Origin: Bacillota bacterium
GTDB lineage: Bacteria > Bacillota > Clostridia > Lachnospirales > Bianqueaceae
Assembly (NCBI GenBank): GCA_017441925.1
Contig: JAFRUE010000007.1
Location: 558,001 to 622,000 of the forward strand
Direction of reading: 5' to 3'
Length of the DNA stretch: 64,000 bases
Positions 44,181-53,101 of the stretch are shown piece after piece (within the stretch, counting starts at the first letter, position 1; every line of letters starts with the position of its first letter). The notes under the pieces are model-generated. The model saw only the letters and a list, made by a program, of their open reading frames with translations, searched no databases and was not told the origin of the DNA. Both the position numbers and the translations under genes were made by a program.

Positions 44181-44209
44181 ATTATAATCTGATTCAGGGA
44201 CTTCGTCAA
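44181..44209 (-). promoter_or_regulatory. Promoter of the 90-residue protein-peptidase-phosphatase operon
   Basis: TTGACG (44204-44209), 17 bases, TATAAT (44181-44186) on the minus strand. Confidence 0.7.
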
Positions 44210-44240
44210 TCCCCGCTGGTGAATCCCGTCAGAAATCATA

Positions 44241-44269
44241 TTGACAATCTGTCCCAAAAAGAGTAGACT
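44241..44269 (+). promoter_or_regulatory. upp promoter
   Basis: TTGACA (44241-44246), 17 bases, TAGACT (44264-44269), 33 bases before the upp start. Confidence 0.7.
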
Positions 44270-44301
44270 ATAAGAAAATACAGATCGGAGGTACATTCTA
44301 T

Positions 44302-44931
44302 ATGTCTATCTTAACTCAGTTGGATCATCCGCTGCTGCAGCATAAACTGTCCATTCTTCGCAGGAAAGACACCGGAACCCGCGAGTTCCGTCAGATCACC
44401 CGCGAGATCGGCATGCTGATGACTTACGAGATTACAAGAGATTTCCCGCTTGCACCGGTCGAGATCGAGACACCGATCGCCAAAACAACCGCATACGAAC
44501 TGTCCGGCAAGAAGGTCGCCATTGTTCCGATCCTGCGTGCAGGCCTCGGAATGGTCGACGGCGTGCTGGAGGTTATCCCGACCGCCAAGGTCGGACATAT
44601 CGGTCTTTACCGTAACGAGAAGACCCTGCAGCCCGTGACCTACTACTACAAGATGCCTAAGGATATCGACAAACGCACGGTCATCATTACCGAGCCGATG
44701 CTCGCGACCGGCGGATCCCTGATCGATGCCGTAACAATGCTTAAGAAAGATAACGTCAAGGACATCAAGATCATGTGCCTCGTTGTCGCAGAGCCCGGTG
44801 TAAAGGCTCTCGAAGCAGTCCATCCCGACGTACATGTTTACTGTGTAGGATATGACAAAGAACTGAACGATATCGGATATATCACGCCCGGTCTGGGTGA
44901 CGCAGGCGACAGACTCTTCGGTACAAAATAA
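44302..44931 (+). CDS. upp: Uracil phosphoribosyltransferase
   Basis: The 209-residue protein matches Upp over its full length. It has [20 protein letters not shown] at the start, [13 protein letters not shown], and the PRPP loop region [16 protein letters not shown]. The C-terminal [18 protein letters not shown] is diagnostic. It converts uracil and PRPP to UMP in pyrimidine salvage. GGAGG lies ten bases from the ATG. Promoter and terminator frame it as a single gene. Confidence 0.98.
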   Translation: MSILTQLDHPLLQHKLSILRRKDTGTREFRQITREIGMLMTYEITRDFPLAPVEIETPIAKTTAYELSGKKVAIVPILRAGLGMVDGVLEVIPTAKVGHIGLYRNEKTLQPVTYYYKMPKDIDKRTVIITEPMLATGGSLIDAVTMLKKDNVKDIKIMCLVVAEPGVKALEAVHPDVHVYCVGYDKELNDIGYITPGLGDAGDRLFGTK

Positions 44932-44954
44932 CCTGATTCTTATCTGAACAGAAT

Positions 44955-45000
44955 AAGCCCTCCTTGCAACACGTTACCTAAGTTGCTCGGAGGGCTTTTC
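44955..45000 (+). terminator. upp terminator
   Basis: AAGCCCTCC pairs with GGAGGGCTT, with an inner GCAAC/GTTGC stem, and TTTC follows. Confidence 0.8.
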
Positions 45001-45138
45001 GTTCAGATAAGAATTTCTGCTTTTGCGCGAAAAGTCTTCGCTGCGTTAGCCAGACCGGGGTCTATCCATTGACTGCTCAAATCACTTCTCCCAGGAAGAC
45101 TCAAAGCAGTTGATATGGACAATAAGAACAGGCAGGGA

Positions 45139-45975
45139 TCAGTTTGAAAGAAGCGCGCTGTAAGTTCCGGGGCGGCGGTATTTGGCGCCCATAACGTCTT
45201 CTGCTCTGTGCTTCCGGAGCTGATCCAGGTCGAGATCCGCAGTATAGACACCGGGATCCCCCGACGCTTCAAACACGCACATATCCCGGACTCCCGGTTC
45301 ATCCGGCAGCCACGGCACTCCGTCAAATAACGTCGAGTGTCCGTTACAGTCGGGCTGGCCTTCCGGATAGTTGCAGGTGGCAATGGCTGCCATGTTCTCA
45401 TATGCTCTCGTTCTAAGAGCGGACAACCGGTTGATCTCCATGGGACAGGCATTCGGCGCCAGGATCAGCTCAGCTCCTTTAAGCATCAGGATCCTCGCGC
45501 TTTCCGGGAATTCTCTGTCAAAGCAGATCATGGAACCGATCCTGACCGTACCGCCTGCATATTCCAGATCGGCGGTATGGAAATCTTCTCCCCCGGACAG
45601 AACTTTCTCATCATCGAAAGCACAGATATGCACTTTGGAATAATGCAGGATCTCTTTGCCGCGCCGGTCGAAAATGACGACAGAATTAAGCGGGCTGGGC
45701 TCATGTTTCTCCAGGAACGTTATACCGATTGCCATCTCCAGCTCTGCGGCGAGCATCGCGAAGGCCTGCACAAAAGAACCGTCCTTGCAGACAGCCAGCC
45801 GCCTCAGCACGTCCGGATCCTGCGGGAGACGGTAGCCGTCGCTCCACATCTCCGGGAACAGCGCGATATCCGCGCCTTTTGCCTTGGCTTCTCTGCAGGC
45901 TTTGATCCCTTTATCCAGCTGACCGGCAAGAGTCTCTCCCGGAAGCAGCTGTAGGAACGCTATTCTAAGTTTCAT
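45139..45975 (-). CDS. Carbon-nitrogen hydrolase (nitrilase superfamily)
   Basis: The 278-residue protein has the nitrilase-superfamily triad: Glu in LFPEMW (residue 42), Lys in HYSKVHIC (residue 114) and Cys in MICFDREFPE (residue 151). Members hydrolyse amides or carbamoylated amines. Which substrate this enzyme uses is not clear. AGGAGG precedes the ATG. It is expressed alone, downstream of the tRNA-Leu terminator. The region between its stop and the upp terminator (45001-45138) holds no recognisable feature. Confidence 0.9.
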   Translation of the reverse strand: MKLRIAFLQLLPGETLAGQLDKGIKACREAKAKGADIALFPEMWSDGYRLPQDPDVLRRLAVCKDGSFVQAFAMLAAELEMAIGITFLEKHEPSPLNSVVIFDRRGKEILHYSKVHICAFDDEKVLSGGEDFHTADLEYAGGTVRIGSMICFDREFPESARILMLKGAELILAPNACPMEINRLSALRTRAYENMAAIATCNYPEGQPDCNGHSTLFDGVPWLPDEPGVRDMCVFEASGDPGVYTADLDLDQLRKHRAEDVMGAKYRRPGTYSALLSN

Positions 45976-46008
45976 CCTGTCCTCCTGTCTTCTATAGAAC
46001 CGTTTACA

Positions 46009-46041
46009 GCAAAAGACCGGCAGATAATCCTGCCGGTCTTC
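46009..46041 (-). terminator. Terminator of tRNA-Leu
   Basis: AAGACCGGCAG pairs perfectly with CTGCCGGTCTT and is followed by TTGC on the minus strand, seven bases after the tRNA. Confidence 0.8.
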
Positions 46042-46047
46042 TTATAG

Positions 46048-46133
46048 TGCAGCTGGCGAGACTCGAACTCGCAGGCCGCTAATTGGGCATTAGATCCTTA
46101 GTCTAACGCGTCTACCAATTCCGCCACAGCTGC
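46048..46133 (-). tRNA. tRNA-Leu(AAG)
   Basis: The 86-base gene folds as a class II tRNA with seven-base acceptor GCAGCTG/CAGCTGC, a D arm (GGCGG..GGTAGACGC), an anticodon stem TTAGA/TCTAA with loop CTAAGGA (anticodon AAG), a long variable arm and TTCGAGT in the T loop. CCA is not encoded. AAG reads CUU and, if A34 is converted to inosine, CUC and CUA as well. Confidence 0.95.
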
Positions 46134-46152
46134 ACGCCTTGCAACGTAAGGT

Positions 46153-46181
46153 ATTATAGCACAGCTTTATTCAGAATGCAA
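46153..46181 (-). promoter_or_regulatory. tRNA-Leu promoter
   Basis: TTGCAT (46176-46181), 17 bases, TATAAT (46153-46158) on the minus strand, just upstream of the tRNA. Confidence 0.65.
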
Positions 46182-46198
46182 GTATTTTTTTTGCAGGA

Positions 46199-46227
46199 TT
46201 GCAATTTCGTATGAACAGATTTATAAT
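46199..46227 (+). promoter_or_regulatory. Promoter of the GH20 gene
   Basis: TTGCAA (46199-46204), 17 bases, TATAAT (46222-46227), 43 bases before the ATG. Confidence 0.65.
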
Positions 46228-46269
46228 ACGGTCAAACAGGTCCGTTAAAAACAATTCAGGAGGTACATC

Positions 46270-47913
46270 ATGAGCGACATACCTTTCCGTCATTTCGGTA
46301 CGATGATCGATGTTTCCCGTAATGCGGTCCTTTCTGTTCCCGCTGTTAAGAGATGGATCGATATCACTTCCGATCTGGGCTATAATTCACTGATGCTTTA
46401 TTCCGAGGATACTTACGAGATTCCCGGGCACCCTTATTTCGGACATTTCCGCGGCCGCTACAGTCAGATGGAGCTGCGTGAACTGGATAGCTATGCGCTT
46501 GATCACGGAGTTGAGCTGATTCCCTGCATTCAGACACTTGCGCACCTGAACCAGATCATGCGCTGGCCGCAGTACCGTAAGATCCAGGACTACGGTCCGA
46601 TCCTGCTCGCTGAGGACGAAGGCACCTATGAGCTGATCGACGCGATGTTCGCCTCTCTTGCGGAGACTTTCACCACACGTCTGATCCATATCGGTATGGA
46701 TGAAGCGCATATGATCGGACTGGGCAGATATCTGGAGAAGCACGGACTGAAGAACCGTCACGAGATCCTTGTCAAACACCTTGCCCGCGTCGCTGAGATC
46801 GCGAAGAAATACGGCTTTGAGACCATTATGTGGGGCGATATGTTCTTCCGCATCGCGACAGGCGGCGAGTACTACTCCGACAACATCCATGTAACGGACG
46901 AGATCCGTGCGATGATCCCGGATAATGTTCGTTTGGTCTACTGGGATTATTACTCCACCGACCGCAAACGTTATGAAAAGATGATCGAGGCTCACAACCG
47001 GATCAAGGACAAGAGCTGGTTTGCCGGCGGACTGTGGACCTGGACAGGTTTTGCTCCGCACAACCGCTACAGCATCGAAGCGACCAAAGCAGCGGTCGCT
47101 GCCTGCCGTAAAGAAGGCGTGCAGGATGTCTTCTTTACGATGTGGGGCGATGATGGCGGTGAAGGCTCACCTTTTGCGCTTCTCCCTGCTCTCTATTATG
47201 CTGCAAAATGCGCGGAAGGCGAAACGTCCCGAGCTGCGATTGAGGAAGGTTTTGAGAAGAAATACGGTATTCCGTTCAAGCAGTTCATGCTGCTGGATCT
47301 GCCGGGGACGGACAATTCTCCTTCCGGCGTGCGCGGCAGGAAAAATCTCAAGATCACCAACGCCGAAAAATATATGTTCTACAACGACGTTTTCATGGGA
47401 ATGCTGGACAGCACCACTCACGAAGGCGGTGCGGCCGAGTATGCTTCCTGCGCGAGGAAACTGGCATGCGTGCCGAAGGATACGGAGTGGGGTTATCTTT
47501 TCTCCTCCATGCAGGCACTGTGCGAAGTCCTCGCAATCAAGTACGACCTCGGTGTACGAACCCGCAAGGCCTATTCCGCGATGGACCGTGAAGAGCTCTA
47601 CCGCCTTGTAAAAGACTACAAGAAGCTGGAGAAAAAGCTTGCGGCTTTCTATGAAGTCTATAAAGCCGAGTGGATGCACGAGAAGAAACCGCATGGATTC
47701 GACGTTCAGGAGATCCGCATGGGCGGACTTGCGCTGCGGATCAAGGAATGCCGCAAGACACTGGAAGCTTACCTGGCCGGCAGACTGTCCCGGATCGAAG
47801 AGCTCGACGAGCCGAATCTGGATGTGCGCGGAGGCGGTACCGAGATGGGCGGAGAGCCGATTTCCTATAACGGCTGGTCCGGTATCGTTACGGCAAACGT
47901 GATCTCTCATTGA
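46270..47913 (+). CDS. GH20 family glycosidase, cytoplasmic
   Basis: The 547-residue protein has a TIM barrel with the GH20 signature LIHIGMDEAHMIG, in which the DE pair is catalytic (about residues 144-145), and earlier LGYNSLMLYSEDTY and LIPCIQTLAHLNQ. Later blocks TIMWGDMFFR and GLWTWTGFAPHN match substrate-binding loops. GH20 enzymes release terminal N-acetylhexosamine (or lacto-N-biose) from glycans. There is no signal peptide, so substrate must be imported or come from recycled cell wall. AGGAGG precedes the ATG. It is a single gene between a promoter and a terminator. Confidence 0.88.
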   Translation: MSDIPFRHFGTMIDVSRNAVLSVPAVKRWIDITSDLGYNSLMLYSEDTYEIPGHPYFGHFRGRYSQMELRELDSYALDHGVELIPCIQTLAHLNQIMRWPQYRKIQDYGPILLAEDEGTYELIDAMFASLAETFTTRLIHIGMDEAHMIGLGRYLEKHGLKNRHEILVKHLARVAEIAKKYGFETIMWGDMFFRIATGGEYYSDNIHVTDEIRAMIPDNVRLVYWDYYSTDRKRYEKMIEAHNRIKDKSWFAGGLWTWTGFAPHNRYSIEATKAAVAACRKEGVQDVFFTMWGDDGGEGSPFALLPALYYAAKCAEGETSRAAIEEGFEKKYGIPFKQFMLLDLPGTDNSPSGVRGRKNLKITNAEKYMFYNDVFMGMLDSTTHEGGAAEYASCARKLACVPKDTEWGYLFSSMQALCEVLAIKYDLGVRTRKAYSAMDREELYRLVKDYKKLEKKLAAFYEVYKAEWMHEKKPHGFDVQEIRMGGLALRIKECRKTLEAYLAGRLSRIEELDEPNLDVRGGGTEMGGEPISYNGWSGIVTANVISH

Positions 47914-47938
47914 GGCTGATTAACAAGTCAAAACGAAG

Positions 47939-47980
47939 AAGACCGGCTGGTTTCTCTTTACCGGCCGGTCTGTTTTTATT
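47939..47980 (+). terminator. Terminator of the GH20 gene
   Basis: AGACCGGC...GCCGGTCT stem (imperfect inner part) followed by GTTTTTATTTT. Confidence 0.8.
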
Positions 47981-47995
47981 TTGTCGGTTTATGGT

Positions 47996-49108
47996 TTACT
48001 CTACGAACCGTCTCCTGCTGTGCGGGAAAAGATACTCGAACGGTGCGGTCACATAGTCTCCGGGCTGTATATCCGTCCCTGCCGTATCAAAGAGTGAATA
48101 CTGTGTACCGGCACGTCCGAGAAGCGGCAGACGGCTGCCCTTGTACAGTACCGAAGGTGCCTTGCGGAAATCTTTGAAGACGTGATAACCGTTGCGCAGC
48201 AGATTTCTGAAACTGAACGCGTCTTCCGGGCCGGAAAGCATATATCCGCTTGTATGTCCGAGCGCGACAACAGCGGCACGCGTCTCCCTCTTTGCCTTGT
48301 AATCACAGGCGTAGCCTGTCGAATCGCCGGGCATCAGGGTCTTGACCGCTACGACCTGCGCCTTATAGACCGCGGCGCGTTTCAGCGGGACAGATACCTT
48401 GACCGGAAGAGCGCCGACAAGTGCGGAACCGATCCGGACCGCGTCGAGTCTGGTCTCCGGGAAACGGAGAGCCGCGCAGCTGTTCGCGATATGCCTCATG
48501 CCAACGGAGACACCTGCTGTCTGAAGGGCGTCCAGTGCTTTCATGAAGCGCCCGAACTGCACCTTAGTACGGCTGTACTCCGCCTCAAAAGACTCAGAGA
48601 AATGTGAGAAAACGCCTTCGCATTGAAGGCCCTGCAGCAGATAGACCTGCTTCATCTGCTCCACATCGCTGTAACGGATACCGAAACGTCCCATCCCTGT
48701 ATCGACAGCGATATGGACCCTGACCGGGGACAGTTCTGCAGCCGCATCTGTCCGCATTACGTCCAGATAACGTTTCGCACCGTCAAGATCAGAGACCGTC
48801 AGGATCACACCTGCCCGGACCAGATCCCGGATGATCGCGGGATCCGCGACAGGTGCGAGCAGCAGGATATCCTTCCCAAGCCCCAGTTCATGCACAGTCA
48901 GCGCTTCTTTCGGCTCGGAGACCGCAAACATCGCGGCTCCCGCCCTGTCCCAGATCCTGGCTGCCTCTTCGATGGACACTCCGTAGCCATCGCATTTCAG
49001 CACACCCATCACCGGCACGCCGACTTCGCTGATCACAGTTTCTGCATTACCGAGCAGCGCGCTTCTCGATATCTCAAGGTAATTGAGTTCATCCGCAAAT
49101 GTATCCAT
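47996..49108 (-). CDS. alr: Alanine racemase family PLP enzyme
   Basis: The 370-residue protein is a fold-type III PLP racemase. The PLP lysine lies in VMGVLKCDGYG (residue 38), where VKADAYG is more usual. HIAVDTGMGRFGIRYSD and RIGSALVGALP match the phosphate-binding parts of Alr. The C-terminal beta domain has GDSTGYACDYKA and GRAGTQYSLFDTAG. It should make D-alanine for peptidoglycan, but the altered lysine context and the divergent C-terminal part leave other amino-acid substrates open. It follows nudC by six bases and probably belongs to the same transcript. Confidence 0.82.
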   Translation of the reverse strand: MDTFADELNYLEISRSALLGNAETVISEVGVPVMGVLKCDGYGVSIEEAARIWDRAGAAMFAVSEPKEALTVHELGLGKDILLLAPVADPAIIRDLVRAGVILTVSDLDGAKRYLDVMRTDAAAELSPVRVHIAVDTGMGRFGIRYSDVEQMKQVYLLQGLQCEGVFSHFSESFEAEYSRTKVQFGRFMKALDALQTAGVSVGMRHIANSCAALRFPETRLDAVRIGSALVGALPVKVSVPLKRAAVYKAQVVAVKTLMPGDSTGYACDYKAKRETRAAVVALGHTSGYMLSGPEDAFSFRNLLRNGYHVFKDFRKAPSVLYKGSRLPLLGRAGTQYSLFDTAGTDIQPGDYVTAPFEYLFPHSRRRFVE

Positions 49109-49114
49109 AAACAG

Positions 49115-49990
49115 TCAATCGCTCCGTACTTCTATCATCGGCGCTTTCTTAGGCTCTTTGCCCTCGCGGAAAACAACCATCATCTCATTGGTCAGGCTCA
49201 GGTTGTCAGGCTGTCCTTCTATATCCGCCCGCTCTACCCAGCGTCCGACCGCAAGCTCTCCGTCATCCAGACGGATCGTATCGTCTCCGTCCACATCACA
49301 ATAGAAACCCATCAGAAGGTCATCCACGATGCCCCAGGGCTGTGACTTGTAATAACGGATATTCTTGACTTTCAGACCGACTTCTTCCTCCACCTCACGC
49401 TGTACCGTCTCCTCAAGCGTCTCTCCGATCTCGGTGAAACCCGCGACCAGCGCGTCATGAGCGACAGGTCTGCGTGCATAACGGGTAATCAGGAGCTTGT
49501 CACCGTTCGTCACACCGACGATGACAGCCGGTACGACACGCGGGTAGATACGCCGGCCGCAGTTCGGACACACGATCGCACGCTCATTATCGGCAAGTGC
49601 TGTCTCCTGTCCGCATCTGCCGCAAAAACGGTTGTCGCGGTACCAGTTCGCAAGCTGCATCGCTGTATAGCCGGCAAAAACCAGATATTTGCCGGTCTTG
49701 CGGGAGGAACGAAGCTCCCGCACCGTCATCCGGACACTGCCGTCAGGCACCTGTGTCCCCTGCGGAGCCAGAAAGAACTCCTGCGAATCAATCGAAAAAA
49801 GATAGATCAGTCCTTCAGCCTGACCGTCTGTACCGAAAAGATCCTTAAACGTCGGAAAACGCAATCCGTCCCCGTCCGGCAGAAGCGCGAAGCTTCCGTT
49901 TTCATAACAAAGGACCGTTGAAGCCGGACCTGCCTTCTTGTCCGGCTCATAACGGTTATGCATCACACGAGGCAGTATATCCTGGATCAT
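49115..49990 (-). CDS. nudC: NAD(H) pyrophosphatase / RNA deNADding Nudix enzyme
   Basis: The 291-residue protein has the NudC layout: an N-terminal beta-domain, a zinc ribbon (CGRCG near residue 122, CPNCG near residue 137), and a Nudix domain with the box GFTEIGETLEETVQREVEEE (residues 179-198) followed by YYKSQPWGI, the SQPW motif of NADH pyrophosphatases. It cleaves NAD(H) to NMN(H) and AMP and can remove NAD caps from RNA. The start overlaps the DUF4342 gene by four bases. Confidence 0.92.
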   Translation of the reverse strand: MIQDILPRVMHNRYEPDKKAGPASTVLCYENGSFALLPDGDGLRFPTFKDLFGTDGQAEGLIYLFSIDSQEFFLAPQGTQVPDGSVRMTVRELRSSRKTGKYLVFAGYTAMQLANWYRDNRFCGRCGQETALADNERAIVCPNCGRRIYPRVVPAVIVGVTNGDKLLITRYARRPVAHDALVAGFTEIGETLEETVQREVEEEVGLKVKNIRYYKSQPWGIVDDLLMGFYCDVDGDDTIRLDDGELAVGRWVERADIEGQPDNLSLTNEMMVVFREGKEPKKAPMIEVRSD

Positions 49991-50490
49991 TCAATATCTT
50001 CCTTCTGTCCCCACTTCTCTTTTGCGCTCTCTGCAGCCTTACCGGCAGCGTCGGAAGCCTGGCCGAGTACATCGTTGATCTTGCTGTCAGCCTTATCGCT
50101 TGCACCGTGTACACTGTAGCGGAATCCGAAGAACAACCCGCAGATCAGCAGCGGAACGACGACCCAGAACATGAAGAGCGCGCAGATCACCAGCGCCAGC
50201 AGCGGAACGGTAAAGACATGCTTGCCGTTTCTCTGTACCTCGAACATGATCTTGCTGCCTCTCTCAAGCAGTGTTCCGGCGTTCTCAAGCGCACTGTCGA
50301 ATTTCTCGGATTTGGATTTTGTATTCTCTTCCCCGGAGAAATCTCCCTCTGCGGCGGTCTTGCCGGCAGCCTTCAGATATCCGGCAGCCTTAACGATATC
50401 CCAATCACAAGCGTTCAGTGCGTTTTTCGCATCTTCATAGCTGACCCCGAGCTTCAGGACCAACTGTTCGATTTTTTCATAGCGATCCAT
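49987..50490 (-). CDS. DUF4342 protein with UBA-like N terminus and one or two membrane segments
   Basis: The 167-residue protein starts with a UBA-like three-helix segment (IEQLVLKLGVSYEDAKNALNACDWDIVKAAGYL) and continues with FEVQRNGKHVFTVPLLAL, the DUF4342 core, then hydrophobic segments (about residues 96-125) and a charged amphipathic tail. UBA-like domains of this type also occur in EF-Ts and NAC. Function is unknown; a membrane-associated role with nascent chains is only a guess. GGAGG precedes the ATG. It is the first gene of the operon with nudC and the racemase. Confidence 0.85.
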   Translation of the reverse strand: MDRYEKIEQLVLKLGVSYEDAKNALNACDWDIVKAAGYLKAAGKTAAEGDFSGEENTKSKSEKFDSALENAGTLLERGSKIMFEVQRNGKHVFTVPLLALVICALFMFWVVVPLLICGLFFGFRYSVHGASDKADSKINDVLGQASDAAGKAAESAKEKWGQKEDIE

Positions 50491-50524
50491 CAGAATGCCT
50501 CCTTCTCTGATTTAATACAAGTGA

Positions 50525-50553
50525 ATAATACCATATGAGATTCTGAAATGCAA
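50525..50553 (-). promoter_or_regulatory. Promoter of the DUF4342-nudC-alr operon
   Basis: TTGCAT (50548-50553), 17 bases, TATTAT (50525-50530) on the minus strand. Confidence 0.6.
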
Positions 50554-50584
50554 GTACACAGAACGTACCCGCGCCGAACGGCTC

Positions 50585-51406
50585 TTAACCGCGGGGCAGA
50601 TACATCAGGCTCAGGATCCACTCTGCTGTACGGTCCGGCAGGAAACGCAGGATCAGCATGAGCAGTTTGTAGACGAGACCGATCGCCACACGGACCGGCG
50701 GATTTTCCTTGCCCGCAAGTTTCAGCGCGACCTCCGCTACAGATTCAGGCGGTTTGCCGTGCTGCTCGTCATGCGCCATCCGCGCGATACTCTTCTCGCA
50801 GACCGTCTTATACGGCGAATCTTCCGGAATAAAGGCGTTCCTCGTGGCTGTAAAACCTGTCCTGGTGTCGCCCGGTTCGAGCAGGCTTGCCCGGACTCCA
50901 TATTTACGCATCTCCATACGGACAGCTTCCACATAAGCCTCGATCGCGTATTTGCTCGATGAATAGTGGCTCTGCATCGGGATCGGGACTTTGCCGGCGA
51001 TAGAGCTGACGACTAAGAGCAGCCCCTTACCCTGCTCCCTCATGCGCGGCAGCACCTCATGGCAGACCCGGATCACGCCGAAATAATTGACGTCCATCTG
51101 CTGCATCGCAAGATCGGCCGGGACTTCTTCAGCCGTGCCTGCGATCCCCATGCCCGCGCAAAGGATCGCGATATCTACGCGCTGCATGTCTCTCACGACA
51201 GCAGCTACAGAACTCTGATCTGTAACGTCCATCCTTCGCATTGTCAGTGAACCGCCGCCTTCAAACTCCTCCCGGCTGCCTTCTTCGCAGTGTCTCGCGA
51301 CTCCTGTGACGACGCACCCGTTCTTCGCGAACGCAAGCGCGCAGGCCCGTCCGATACCGCTCGACGCGCCTGTTACCAGTACATTTTTACCATAGACATT
51401 TACCAT
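50585..51406 (-). CDS. Short-chain dehydrogenase/reductase
   Basis: The 273-residue protein has the Rossmann motif VTGASSGIGRA (residues 9-19), the ILCAGMGIAG strand, the catalytic Ser in VVSSIAGKVP, and YSSSK with Tyr and Lys near residue 155. The C-terminal stretch is hydrophobic (VYKLLMLILRFLP). It is a classical SDR that oxidises or reduces an alcohol or ketone with NAD(P); the substrate is unknown. The ATG at 51406 follows GAGGTGA; the longer frame lacks a site. It has its own promoter. Confidence 0.9.
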   Translation of the reverse strand: MVNVYGKNVLVTGASSGIGRACALAFAKNGCVVTGVARHCEEGSREEFEGGGSLTMRRMDVTDQSSVAAVVRDMQRVDIAILCAGMGIAGTAEEVPADLAMQQMDVNYFGVIRVCHEVLPRMREQGKGLLLVVSSIAGKVPIPMQSHYSSSKYAIEAYVEAVRMEMRKYGVRASLLEPGDTRTGFTATRNAFIPEDSPYKTVCEKSIARMAHDEQHGKPPESVAEVALKLAGKENPPVRVAIGLVYKLLMLILRFLPDRTAEWILSLMYLPRG

Positions 51407-51455
51407 CTGTGTCACCTCGATCAGATAGATTCGAATCACTGTCCTTTTATATCAG

Positions 51456-51484
51456 ATTATACTCTTTTATACAGGATTCGTAAA
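51456..51484 (-). promoter_or_regulatory. Promoter of the short-chain dehydrogenase gene
   Basis: TTTACG (51479-51484), 17 bases, TATAAT (51456-51461) on the minus strand. Confidence 0.55.
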
Positions 51485-51534
51485 GGAGTCAGCCGATATA
51501 AAAAAGCGGGGACCTGCAAGATCCGCCGCATGGA

Positions 51535-52311
51535 TTAATCCGCAATATTCGCAATGTGCCTGCCGAGCAGCCGTACCGTACCGGTCAGCCGCAGGCTGCC
51601 GTCTTTATCCGTCTCGATATGAAGTGTCCCTCCCGGCTGTTTCAGCGATGCCGAAACACTGCCCTCCTGTGCCGCAAGGAACGCGCCGACCGCTGTAGTC
51701 CCGCTGGCACAAGAGTGCTCCCAGAACAATGTTTCCGGCTCGGTGACATAGACAAGCGGTGAAAGCATCTGACTTTCCCTATCGAAAAGCATGATCCCCA
51801 ACGCGTCCATATTCAGATAACGGCACCATTCGGGGGCAATCCTTTCTGCTCTCCCGCGGGACAAAGGAGATTCGACGATAACATGACAGATTCCGTTAAA
51901 ACGTACCACCGGAAAAGCCTCTCCGTCGGGAAATGTTTCCGTGCTGATTCTGAAAGGCTGCGGCATCGTTACAGTCCCCTGCAGGATCCCGTCCGATAGC
52001 TGCTTTACAGAAACCGCCACAGGAGCCGGCGTCCCGGCGACCGTAACATATACTGTCCCGTCAGCAATGCCCTGGTCCATCGCGGTAAGCGCTGCTGCAC
52101 TCATCGCCGCGTTCCCGCAGAATTCTCCTCCGGCCATCCGCAGGCAGCTACGGCCTCCGTTTATGCTGAAGAAGCCGACCTGTTCAGCGGTCGGCTCAAG
52201 CTCCATCAGTTTTGCCGCAATACGCGGCTGATCTCCGGCGGGAACGGATGTCTCCACGAGAATCGTGCGGTTCCCGGTCGGATCAAGCAGAACATACTGT
52301 ATCTTTCTCAT
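51535..52311 (-). CDS. DapF-fold amino-acid racemase, CntK (histidine racemase)-like
   Basis: The 258-residue protein belongs to the PLP-independent diaminopimelate epimerase fold. The two catalytic cysteines lie in [11 protein letters not shown] (near residue 65) and [14 protein letters not shown] (near residue 201). Its order of motifs ([41 protein letters not shown]) matches, by recall, staphylococcal CntK, the histidine racemase of staphylopine synthesis, better than DapF. It overlaps the ABC ATPase gene by four bases and is the last gene of the amino-acid uptake operon. No cntL or cntM homologue is present. Substrate could be histidine or the amino acid imported. Confidence 0.75.
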   Translation of the reverse strand: MRKIQYVLLDPTGNRTILVETSVPAGDQPRIAAKLMELEPTAEQVGFFSINGGRSCLRMAGGEFCGNAAMSAAALTAMDQGIADGTVYVTVAGTPAPVAVSVKQLSDGILQGTVTMPQPFRISTETFPDGEAFPVVRFNGICHVIVESPLSRGRAERIAPEWCRYLNMDALGIMLFDRESQMLSPLVYVTEPETLFWEHSCASGTTAVGAFLAAQEGSVSASLKQPGGTLHIETDKDGSLRLTGTVRLLGRHIANIAD

Positions 52312-53087
52312 TGCGTATAGTTGCTCAGGAATCTCCTGGTGCGTTCCTGCTGCGGATTCCCGAAGACTTCTTCCGGATGGCCTTCTTCGATGATGAATCC
52401 GCCGTCCATAAAGATCACTCGGTTAGAGACCGCCCGCGCAAACGCCATCTCATGTGTTACAACGACCATGGTCATATGATCGTCCGCAAGCTGCCGGATG
52501 ACCTTCAGTACTTCACCGGTAAGCTCCGGATCCAGAGCGCTGGTCGGCTCGTCAAAATACAGGATCTCGGGCTCAAGCGCCAGTGCACGGGCAATGGCAA
52601 CCCGCTGCTGCTGACCGCCGGAAAGCTGGTACGGATAGGCGTCTTCCTTTCCCTCCAGTCCCATCTTCTTAAGCAGCTCCTCCGCGCGTGCCCGGACCTT
52701 CTCTTTATCCTGTCCGCGAAGGACAGGCGGTTCACAGATGTTCTTCATGACCGAATAGTGCGGGAAGAGATTAAAGTTCTGAAAAACCATGCCGAAAAGA
52801 GTACGGAACTGATTCAGCTCCGCTTTTCCGGCATATTCGCCGTCCTTAAACGCATATTTACCGTCATAAAGAATGTCTCCTCCATTCGCGGTCTCAAGGA
52901 AAGACGCACAGCGCAGCAATGTCGATTTGCCGGACCCGGACGGACCGATAATGGACAGAACGTTACCGGGATCTACGGACAGTGAAATATCCTTCAGTAC
53001 CGAGAGTTCTCCGAATGATTTCTGCAGTCCGCGGATCTCAAGGATCGGAGTGACATCCGCTGATCCGCTTTTTTTGATCTCAGACAT
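52308..53087 (-). CDS. Polar amino-acid ABC transporter ATP-binding protein
   Basis: The 259-residue protein has Walker [10 protein letters not shown], signature LSGGQQQR, Walker [13 protein letters not shown] and a switch histidine in [11 protein letters not shown]. This is the GlnQ/ArtM/HisP group. The ATG at 53087 follows GAGGTGA, whereas a GTG at 53105 sits at the end of the permease gene. It hydrolyses ATP to drive import through the permease encoded just upstream. Confidence 0.95.
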   Translation of the reverse strand: MSEIKKSGSADVTPILEIRGLQKSFGELSVLKDISLSVDPGNVLSIIGPSGSGKSTLLRCASFLETANGGDILYDGKYAFKDGEYAGKAELNQFRTLFGMVFQNFNLFPHYSVMKNICEPPVLRGQDKEKVRARAEELLKKMGLEGKEDAYPYQLSGGQQQRVAIARALALEPEILYFDEPTSALDPELTGEVLKVIRQLADDHMTMVVVTHEMAFARAVSNRVIFMDGGFIIEEGHPEEVFGNPQQERTRRFLSNYTQ

Positions 53088-53101
53088 ATGTTTCACCTCG
53101 C

